A stretch of 64,000 nucleotides of DNA from Lachnotalea sp. AF33-28 (GTDB lineage: Bacteria; Bacillota; Clostridia; Lachnospirales; Lachnospiraceae), in assembly GCF_003477885.1 (NCBI RefSeq), contig NZ_QUEE01000003.1:310001-374000 (forward strand), given 5' to 3'. The notes below the pieces were generated by a model. It was not told the origin of the DNA, did no database searches, and was given only the letters and a program-made list of their open reading frames with translations. A program made the position numbers and the translations under genes. Positions 57,785-64,000 of this stretch are shown here, piece by piece (the stretch's first letter is position 1; every line of letters starts with the position of its first letter).

Positions 57785-60415
57785 TCAGCTTTCGCTCACC
57801 GCCGGGAACGTCACCGTCACCCTGAACAGATCACCGTCCAGATAGATTTCAAAGCTGCCGTTCTGCAATTCGGTCAGGCTCTTGGCTATGGACAGACCCA
57901 GCCCGCTGCCATCGCTGGTACGGGACAGGTCACCGCGCACAAAGCGTTCAGTCAGCTCCGCCGCATCCATGGTGATGGGCGTGGCGGAAATGTTTTTAAT
58001 TACAAAGGATACGCTGGCTCCGCTTCCGCCCGGCTCCACACTGATATATACCCGCGTGTGTTCCAGAGCATATTTCACCACATTGCCGTACAGATTATCC
58101 AAAATGCGCCACACACGGCGGCCGTCCGCTTTGATATACACCGGCTGGTTGGGCAGATCCGCCATCATCCTTAGATCCTTCGCGCCGAATCTCTCGGCAA
58201 ATTCCCCGTTGACCTGGGTAACCAGCTGTACGAAATCCAGAGTCTCCATCTCCAGCGCCAGATTGCCTGAGCTGGCTTTGGAAACTTCCACCAGATCTTC
58301 CGTCAGCACCTTCAGGCGGTTGGATTTCTGCTCCAGCACGGACAGGTACTGGCCCACCTTCTCGTCTTCGATATTCTCCCGCTTCAGGAGATCCACATAG
58401 TTGATGATGGAGGTCAGCGGCGTCTTTATATCGTGGGATACATTGGTGATGAGTTCGGTTTTCATCCGCTCGCTCTTCATGGCCGTCTCCACCGCAGTCT
58501 GCAGCCCGTCGCTGATATGGTTGATCTGATCCGCCAGCTCTTTTTCTCCTCCGCTAAGCTTCGCAAGATCCAGCTTATAATCCACATCCCCCTTTGCAAT
58601 GCGCCCGGTTCCCTCCAGGATGCGGTCACGCTGGATGGCTTTTCTCACCAGAAACGCCGCAGTGGCTAAGAGGCCCGCTGCCAGCAGGGCCAGACAGAAA
58701 TATCCCAGATAGCGCCCGTTATAGCCAAAGCCGTACTGATAGACTCCTGCCACAAAAATACCGGTGAGAGCAGCCGCCCCCAGAGTCCAGATCAAAAACA
58801 GAAACAGCACCTGTGTAGAGAGCTTTGTATTTACAGATAATACTCTGCATGCCTCTTTTGCCCGTTTATACAGCCATGGCAGGATGACGGCATTCCATTT
58901 TTTTTTTCGTTTTCTGCGGATCAGGCTCAATACGGTTGTCAGGCCCAGCAGGTACCAGACGCCGGTCAGCACAAGCTGTACGGAAACCGCCAGCACATGA
59001 CCAAGGGCCGAATCCGTAAAAAGGACGAGATCGTAATTTCCATAGAACATATAATTTCCGATGTAATACCGCGTGATCAGGCCCAGTATGAAGATCCCGC
59101 CCGCACAGGCTAACAGCAGCACCTCAAGGGGCCATCCGTCCAGCCAGTTGGTCTTTACTTCCCCTGCCTTCACATTCTTGCCCGCTCCCCGGATCATGTA
59201 GATGAGTGTGAGAAGGAACATAAACGCCGCTATGGGAACCAGTATGCAGAACAGCTTCACGGTTTCCCGCAGCTGTCGTATACTCCGGTCCGCATCTGCA
59301 TACAGATCTTCCGCACCGAAGGAGGTGTTCACAGCGACAGTGACCGATCCCTTATTGTCCTCCAGCACATGATAGCGCTGTGCGTTCTGTACCAGCTGCT
59401 GCATCTGATATTTGCCGAGGTTCTGATCCAGCCTGTAAGAAGATCCGTCACCCGTTACGGTCACATACCTGCCGGTGCTCTGCAGCTCCTCCGCCGTATG
59501 AGCCGTGTTTTTTAGGGATAGACTACCGTTAACGATAAACTCCAGATTGCTGGGGTTATCCATAAACCGGTCATTTAACATATTATAGCGGTTCAGAAGA
59601 TCGGCCGTCCTGTTCTCAAAGTAGTAGAGGCTGGCTTTTCTGGACACATTCTCTTTATTTCCTTCCGTATAGGTCAGAGGATTGTCGGGATTGCATACAA
59701 ACCATACCGCTTCGACAGTCTCCCAGCTTCCTCCCTCATAACCGTATCCATACCAGTTATCGTAGGTATTTTCATAATTGCTGCTGTATTCATTCATCTC
59801 ATCGCTTATGCTCTTCAGTCTGTTATACAGCTCATTTATCATCGCGGTATATTCGTTTTCCATTTCCTCGTCCGTGTAATTTGAGGCCTGCATCTCCAGT
59901 TCTTCCAGCTCTTCCAGCACGCTTTCATATTCTTCGTCCAGCATATCCATATAGTCGCTGTAATCCGAGCCACCCTGTATCACCACAGTTTCGCCTGTAT
60001 CGTATGCCGAACCGTAATAGCTGCCGTAACTGCTGCCGTCACCCGCCGGATAATAATTCCCTTCCATCGTCACGCTGGCAAGGTCCTTCAGGCTGTATAT
60101 CTTGGTACTGCCGTCCGTATTTTTAACCACCAGGGCCGGCTTTGACATATCCAGGTTTCCGTTCGTTTCAAAAATTTCCTTCATCCATGTGAACTCTACC
60201 ACGCTCTGGGCGTCATCATAGAACCGGTATCCGAACTCCTTGGTATTCTCATAATCTTCCTTCTGGCTTAAAATCCTGCCAGGATTTCCGTATCCCTTCT
60301 CCATCACCAGCCTGCCTGCGATCACGCCGCCGATCAGCACTGCAATACAGAGCACATGTAAAACAACCGCGATCACCTTATACGGCCTGCGGTAAAATCT
60401 GTTTTTATCCTTCAT
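57785..60415 (-). CDS. Sensor histidine kinase with a large extracytoplasmic domain
   Basis: 876 residues from MKDKNRFYRRPYK, with GGAGG before the ATG. One N-terminal helix (residues about 14-35) is followed by an extracytoplasmic sensor of about 350 residues rich in Tyr, Gly, Ser and Glu (DGSSYGSYYGSAYD, YESVLEELEELEMQ). Several more membrane helices follow (about 390-610) with a HAMP-like segment. The kinase core has the H-box NVSHDIKTPLTSIINYVDLL, the N-box RRVWRILDNLYGNVVKYAL and the G-box GSGLGLSIAKSL. It partners the response regulator encoded 17 bp upstream. Signal unknown; the sensor may monitor the envelope. Confidence 0.93.
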   Translation of the reverse strand: MKDKNRFYRRPYKVIAVVLHVLCIAVLIGGVIAGRLVMEKGYGNPGRILSQKEDYENTKEFGYRFYDDAQSVVEFTWMKEIFETNGNLDMSKPALVVKNTDGSTKIYSLKDLASVTMEGNYYPAGDGSSYGSYYGSAYDTGETVVIQGGSDYSDYMDMLDEEYESVLEELEELEMQASNYTDEEMENEYTAMINELYNRLKSISDEMNEYSSNYENTYDNWYGYGYEGGSWETVEAVWFVCNPDNPLTYTEGNKENVSRKASLYYFENRTADLLNRYNMLNDRFMDNPSNLEFIVNGSLSLKNTAHTAEELQSTGRYVTVTGDGSSYRLDQNLGKYQMQQLVQNAQRYHVLEDNKGSVTVAVNTSFGAEDLYADADRSIRQLRETVKLFCILVPIAAFMFLLTLIYMIRGAGKNVKAGEVKTNWLDGWPLEVLLLACAGGIFILGLITRYYIGNYMFYGNYDLVLFTDSALGHVLAVSVQLVLTGVWYLLGLTTVLSLIRRKRKKKWNAVILPWLYKRAKEACRVLSVNTKLSTQVLFLFLIWTLGAAALTGIFVAGVYQYGFGYNGRYLGYFCLALLAAGLLATAAFLVRKAIQRDRILEGTGRIAKGDVDYKLDLAKLSGGEKELADQINHISDGLQTAVETAMKSERMKTELITNVSHDIKTPLTSIINYVDLLKRENIEDEKVGQYLSVLEQKSNRLKVLTEDLVEVSKASSGNLALEMETLDFVQLVTQVNGEFAERFGAKDLRMMADLPNQPVYIKADGRRVWRILDNLYGNVVKYALEHTRVYISVEPGGSGASVSFVIKNISATPITMDAAELTERFVRGDLSRTSDGSGLGLSIAKSLTELQNGSFEIYLDGDLFRVTVTFPAVSES

Positions 60416-60432
60416 AGCTGCCTCCATTTCCG

Positions 60433-61128
60433 CTACATCAGCTTTTCAATCTTATATCCGATCCCCCATACCACCTTCAGGTAGCGGGGCTCCTTCGCGT
60501 TGATTTCTATTTTCTCCCTGATATGGCGGATATGTACCGCTACCGTATTATCCGCCGCGACGGCTTCCTCATTCCAGATCTGTTCATAGATCTGATTGAT
60601 TGAAAAAACCTTGCCCGCATTCTGTACAAGAAAAAGCAGTATATTGTACTCCAGGGGCGTCATTTTCACCGGTTCGCCGTCCACCGTAACCTCTTTCTTA
60701 TCGTCGTCCACCATCAGCCCGCCGGTCTGATATACCTGTGTCTTAGGCTCCACCATGGATCCCAGCATCGTGTATCTACGCAGCTGGGATTTCACCCGGG
60801 CGGTCAGTTCCAGCGGATTAAACGGCTTTGTAATATAATCATCCGCACCGATATTTAATCCCAGTATCTTATCATTATCCTCGGACTTTGCCGACAGAAT
60901 AATGATCGGTATGCTCAAAGTTTCCCGTATCTTCAGCGTGGCCCGTATCCCGTCCAGCTTAGGCATCATAATATCTATAATCAGCAGATGCACCTGCCTG
61001 CTCTTTAAGATCGCCAGCGCTTCCAGCCCGTCATAAGCCTTAAGCACATGATATCCGTCCTGCATCAGATAAATCTCAATGGCATCCACGATATCCTTGT
61101 CATCATCACATACTAATATTTCATACAT
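60433..61128 (-). CDS. OmpR-family response regulator
   Basis: 231 residues. Receiver domain with acidic pocket CDDD (residues 7-10), phospho-acceptor Asp52 (LLIIDIMMPKLDG), Ser of ILSAKSEDND and Lys of ITKPFNP. The C-terminal winged helix begins TGGLMVDDDKKEVTVDG and has ISPLEYN-like KMTPLEYNILLFL and VHIRHIREKIE recognition segment. Three ATGs and a GTG follow one another at the start; I use the last ATG (MYEILVCDDD) because GGGG is then 8-10 nt away. It is the first gene of the operon with the kinase. Confidence 0.95.
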   Translation of the reverse strand: MYEILVCDDDKDIVDAIEIYLMQDGYHVLKAYDGLEALAILKSRQVHLLIIDIMMPKLDGIRATLKIRETLSIPIIILSAKSEDNDKILGLNIGADDYITKPFNPLELTARVKSQLRRYTMLGSMVEPKTQVYQTGGLMVDDDKKEVTVDGEPVKMTPLEYNILLFLVQNAGKVFSINQIYEQIWNEEAVAADNTVAVHIRHIREKIEINAKEPRYLKVVWGIGYKIEKLM

Positions 61129-61226
61129 CATCATCACCCCGCTTTCCGTTTATACCGCGGCAATAGCCTGCCGCCCCCCTGACGGGGATTCGCATGATTT
61201 AGAAGCAATCAGCGACGGTATGTTTT

Positions 61227-61255
61227 ATTATAGCATAGAAGAGACTTATTTTTAA
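61227..61255 (-). promoter_or_regulatory. Extended -10 promoter of the two-component operon
   Basis: In the minus direction a consensus TATAAT (61232-61227) with TGC just upstream (extended -10), a 17-bp spacer and a weak -35 TTAAAA (61255-61250). Confidence 0.55.
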
Positions 61256-61382
61256 CGGTTCATCCCCTGCAGCTGCACTTGCCGGTGAGCCCCGTCATTT
61301 TGTTTCATCTGAAACTAAGTATATCCGGGAGAAATTAAGAACAGGAATGTGAATTATTAAGAATTAATGAAGAATTAACCTG

Positions 61383-61414
61383 AAAAAACTCCCTTCCATA
61401 ACTCGGAAGGGAGT
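61383..61414 (-). terminator. Intrinsic terminator of glnN
   Basis: In the minus direction ACTCCCTTCC, 7-nt loop, GGAAGGGAGT (61414-61388), then a T-run (61388-61383). It begins 24 bp after the glnN stop codon. Confidence 0.9.
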
Positions 61415-61437
61415 GACTTTATTATTCTAACTGATAC

Positions 61438-63555
61438 CTACACCTCGAAGATCAGATCCCCATAGGACGGGAACGGCCAGAATTCTTTGTCTACAAGCAT
61501 TTCCAGTTCATCCGCAGGCGCCCTTAGCGCGTCCATTGCCGGCATAACTTCATCATGATAAGCATGCGCCATAGCCTCGCCTTCTTCCTGGGCCGCGGCC
61601 TTTGCCGTTACTTCCTTCAGTTTCTTCAGTGCGCGCTTCATCTCGGCCAGCAATGACGACACCTCAATCAGCATCTCCTTCTGCACGGATACATCCGCTT
61701 CTGCGCAGGCATCCCTTACCGCGCTTAATGAAGTCGCCAGCTCCGTGGTATAGGAAATTACCGCAGGCACGATCTGCTTGGTAGCCATATCGATCATGGT
61801 CAGCGCCTCGATATTGATGCATTTGGAATAGGTCTCATACAGCACCTCAGCTCTTGATTCCAGCTCCGCCCTGGTAAAGATGCCGAACTTTTCGAAAAGC
61901 CGTACGGCCTTCTCGGTTACGAGACTGGGCACCGCCTCCACCATGGACTTGATGTTGGGCAGGCCCCTCCGCTTGGCTTCCTTCACCCATTCCTCTGAAT
62001 AGCCGTCACCGTTGAAGATGATTCTCTGATGCTTGGTCATATACTCCTTGATCAGATCATGCACGGCACGGTCGAAATCATCGGCTTTTTCCAGCGTATC
62101 CGCCGCCTCGCAGAACGCTTCCGCCACAATCGCGTTGATCGTGGTGTTGGGGCTTGCGATGGAATCTGAAGAGCCCACCATGCGGAATTCGAATTTATTG
62201 CCGGTGAAGGCAAACGGCGATGTCCGGTTGCGGTCGGTCGCATCTTTGGAAAGGACCGGCAGGGAACGGACGCCCGTATCCAGCTTGCCGCCCTCAATGC
62301 AGGTGGCGGCCTCTCCCGTCTCAATCAGCTGGCTCACCACATCCTCCAGCTGCTCGCCCAAAAACATGGATATGATCGCCGGCGGCGCCTCATTGGCTCC
62401 CAGCCTGTGATCATTGCCCACATCGGCAGCGGACTGGCGCAGCAGATCCGCATGGGTGTCCACACCCTTCATGATACAGGCCAGCACCAGCAGAAACTGT
62501 ATGTTTTCATTGGGTGTCTTGCCCGGATCCAGCATATTGACGCCGTTATCCGTTATAATGGACCAGTTGTCATGCTTGCCGGAGCCGTTCACGCCTTCAA
62601 ACGGCTTTTCGTGAAGAAGGCAGGTCAGACCGTGGCGGCCCGCCACCTTTTTCATAGTCTCCATGATGATCTGGTTGTGGTCCACCGCAATATTGGCCTG
62701 CTCATAAATCGGGGCCAGCTCATGCTGTGCGGGGGCAGCCTCGTTATGCTGTGTCTTTGCAGGAACCCCCAGCTTCCAAAGCTCCAGGTTCAGATCATGC
62801 ATAAATGCGCCGATGCGTTCCCTGATGGTGCCGAAATAGTGATCCTCCAGCTCCTGACCCTTGGGCGGCTGAGCCCCGAACAGCGTGCGCCCCGCATAAA
62901 TCAGGTCCTTTCTCTGTAGGTATTTCTCCCTGTCCACCAGAAAATACTCCTGCTCCGGTCCCACGGATGCGGTCACCTTGGTGGCCTCCGTGTTGCCGAA
63001 CAGTCTCACGATTCGCAGCGCCTGTTCGCTGACTGCCTCCATGGAACGCAGCAGAGGAGTCTTTTTATCCAGCGCTTCACCAGTATAGGAACAGAACGCG
63101 GTAGGAATACAGAGGGTCACTCCCACAGCATCCTTTTTTAAAAACGCAGGAGACGTGCAGTCCCAGGCGGTATAACCCCTCGCCTCAAAAGTCGCACGCA
63201 AGCCCCCGGAAGGAAAGGAGGAGGCATCCGGTTCGCCCTTGATCAGTTCCTTTCCGGAAAATTCCATGATCATGCGTCCCATTTCATCCGGAGAGGATAC
63301 GAAAGAATCATGTTTTTCCGCCGTGATGCCGGTAAGCGGCTGAAACCAGTGAGTATAATGGGTGGCGCCATGCTCCACCGCCCAGTCCTTCATGGCTTTC
63401 GCAACCACATCCGCGGTCTCGATGGACATCTCCCCGCCGGTCTCCATCATGCTTTTCACTTCAGCAAAAACCTTTTTGGGCAGCCGTTCTTTCATTTTCG
63501 ACAGGTCAAATACATATTCGCCGAACATTTCGCTTACATTCATAACTTCGCTCAT
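61438..63555 (-). CDS. glnN: Glutamine synthetase type III
   Basis: 705 residues, the length of GSIII (about 700) rather than GSI (about 450). It makes glutamine from glutamate, ammonia and ATP. Signatures: KVTASVGPEQEYFLVDREKY (metal-binding Glu), GVPAKTQHNEAAPAQHELAPIY, VNGSGKHDNWSI (ammonia/ATP site) and ATDRNRTSPFAFTGNKFEFRMVGS. The GSIII-specific N-terminal region (GATHYTHWFQPLTG, HDSFVSS) is present. ATG 63555 (MSEVMNVSEMFGEY) follows GAGGA at 8 nt. A promoter and an intrinsic terminator lie in the upstream gap, so attenuation is possible. Confidence 0.96.
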   Translation of the reverse strand: MSEVMNVSEMFGEYVFDLSKMKERLPKKVFAEVKSMMETGGEMSIETADVVAKAMKDWAVEHGATHYTHWFQPLTGITAEKHDSFVSSPDEMGRMIMEFSGKELIKGEPDASSFPSGGLRATFEARGYTAWDCTSPAFLKKDAVGVTLCIPTAFCSYTGEALDKKTPLLRSMEAVSEQALRIVRLFGNTEATKVTASVGPEQEYFLVDREKYLQRKDLIYAGRTLFGAQPPKGQELEDHYFGTIRERIGAFMHDLNLELWKLGVPAKTQHNEAAPAQHELAPIYEQANIAVDHNQIIMETMKKVAGRHGLTCLLHEKPFEGVNGSGKHDNWSIITDNGVNMLDPGKTPNENIQFLLVLACIMKGVDTHADLLRQSAADVGNDHRLGANEAPPAIISMFLGEQLEDVVSQLIETGEAATCIEGGKLDTGVRSLPVLSKDATDRNRTSPFAFTGNKFEFRMVGSSDSIASPNTTINAIVAEAFCEAADTLEKADDFDRAVHDLIKEYMTKHQRIIFNGDGYSEEWVKEAKRRGLPNIKSMVEAVPSLVTEKAVRLFEKFGIFTRAELESRAEVLYETYSKCINIEALTMIDMATKQIVPAVISYTTELATSLSAVRDACAEADVSVQKEMLIEVSSLLAEMKRALKKLKEVTAKAAAQEEGEAMAHAYHDEVMPAMDALRAPADELEMLVDKEFWPFPSYGDLIFEV

Positions 63556-63633
63556 AAGATTATCCTCTCTCCTATTTAAATAAGAATCCCGCCTGCGGAG
63601 CATTTTTATTTAATAGGGCGCATTTTCTTAGTG

Positions 63634-63666
63634 AAAAAAAGGCATTCCAAGTTACCTGGAACGCCT
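63634..63666 (-). terminator. Intrinsic terminator between the sortase gene and glnN
   Basis: In the minus direction AGGCGTTCCA, loop, TGGAATGCCT (63666-63640), then seven T (63640-63634). It lies downstream of a candidate promoter at 63700-63728, so it either ends the sortase transcript or attenuates a glnN transcript. Confidence 0.85.
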
Positions 63667-63699
63667 ATTTACTGTGCTCATCTACACTCTACTTTTAAT

Positions 63700-63728
63700 A
63701 AAATACATCAGATACGCGGATTTTGCAA
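63700..63728 (-). promoter_or_regulatory. Candidate glnN promoter
   Basis: In the minus direction TTGCAA (63728-63723), 17-bp spacer, TATTTT (63705-63700). Initiation near 63693 would place the terminator hairpin inside the glnN leader. Confidence 0.45.
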
Positions 63729-63737
63729 GCATTTTTT

Positions 63738-64000
63738 TCATTTTATCACTTTGCCCTGAACCACAAACCTGCCGTCGTTGACATTCGTGCAAGTAGACAA
63801 TGTCACGATCTGATCGCCGGCTTCCACCGTTACGCCGGTATCTATCACGGACCATCCTTTCATCGTATCTATGTACTCCAGAAACAGTTCATCGCTGCCA
63901 AATCCATAGGTGTAGGCATCGCTCACTGCGGTAGTCGTGTAAGCCGCAAATATCTCACAGGTCATCGTTCCCGACTCGGTAAATATCTGGAAATACCTGT
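63738..64000 (-). CDS. Class B sortase, C-terminal part (5' end outside window)
   Basis: The frame is open to the right edge; 87 codons are visible. It reads RYFQIFTESGTMTCEIFAAYTTT, then FLEYIDTMKGWSVIDTGVTVEAGDQIVTLSTCTNVNDGRFVVQGKVI. TLSTC carries the catalytic Cys of sortases, and the Arg of GRFVVQGK is the catalytic Arg. The spacing and the EIFAAY block fit the class B-like sortases of Clostridia, which attach surface proteins or assemble pili. The internal ATG at 63965 is not the real start, because homologous coding sequence continues upstream of it. Likely unlinked in function to glnN. Confidence 0.9.
   Translation of the reverse strand, partial: RYFQIFTESGTMTCEIFAAYTTTAVSDAYTYGFGSDELFLEYIDTMKGWSVIDTGVTVEAGDQIVTLSTCTNVNDGRFVVQGKVIK

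Noticed and set aside
61860..61900. TTTTCGAAAA palindrome as another LacI operator
   Set aside because: It lies inside the glnN coding sequence, differs in the flanking bases and is explained by codons.
1..64000. tRNA or rRNA genes
   Set aside because: I saw no cloverleaf with a TTCGAATC-type arm and no rRNA-like segment. A tRNAscan run would settle it.

Overview
The window is about 50% GC and looks like chromosome from an anaerobic, gut-type member of the Firmicutes, most likely Lachnospiraceae (Clostridia). The evidence is a SCIFF ranthipeptide precursor beside its radical-SAM maturase and a TIGR04086-type membrane protein, a single-chain SecDF, a type III glutamine synthetase, an LplABC-type sugar importer, an OadB/OadG-like sodium pump pair, and an IME with an IncQ-like (MobQ) transfer origin. 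The species cannot be named from the sequence.

Layout. 1-9.1 kb: part of an integrative mobilizable element. It carries a sigma-like protein (cut by the window edge), a DUF6076 protein, a CHC2 zinc-finger primase module, a P4/D5-type helicase, an iteron-like repeat cluster, a small HTH protein, a DUF3847 protein, an oriT, a MobA/MobL relaxase and a large serine recombinase. The recombinase is broken at a perfect 25-bp inverted repeat. 9.1-10.4 kb: decayed gene fragments (PHP, GNAT, RhuM-like). 10.4-10.8 kb: a short type I-C-like CRISPR array with no cas genes beside it. 11.0-15.5 kb: yajC and tgt on the minus strand, then deoD, an MFS transporter and a PNPOx-fold protein on the plus strand.

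15.5-29.7 kb: a minus-strand catabolic run. It encodes an extracellular sugar-binding lipoprotein and two permeases, a four-carbon acid-sugar kinase, a PdxA-like dehydrogenase, an AraC regulator, a DHDPS-family aldolase/lyase, an iron-type alcohol dehydrogenase, a sialidase-like beta-propeller protein and a large GH106-like hydrolase. Together they suggest import, cleavage and catabolism of an acid-sugar-containing glycan. A GH127-like hydrolase and a methyltransferase run divergently from it. 32.5-36.1 kb: malQ, a GH13 remnant and a LacI regulator. A 12-bp palindrome lies in front of both malQ and the LacI gene. 36.1-40.5 kb: secDF, the SCIFF maturase, the SCIFF peptide and a TIGR04086 protein. 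41.0-44.4 kb: a CBS/CNNM protein, a HAD phosphatase and an OadG/OadB pair. 44.5-47.8 kb: MoxR, DUF58 and DUF4129-like proteins. 48.1-51.5 kb: phospholipid genes (psd, pssA, a flippase-like protein, PAP2). 51.7-53.9 kb: split chromate transporter genes with a divergent LysR regulator. 53.9-64.0 kb: a GNAT fusion protein, a BMP lipoprotein, an M23 peptidase, a histidine kinase/response regulator pair, glnN and a partial class B sortase.

The most unusual signal is a dispersed double-hairpin element of about 45 nt, often in tandem with a period near 56 nt. It sits just upstream of the Shine-Dalgarno sequence of four unrelated plus-strand genes (deoD, the PNPOx gene, the LacI gene and the GH127-like gene). 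A fifth copy lies at the centre of a large palindromic structure at 40.6-40.9 kb. Stem changes between copies are compensatory, which points to a structured RNA or a mobile palindromic repeat. I do not recognise it as a named RNA family. A second, different two-hairpin repeat occurs at 47.9 kb and 56.5 kb.
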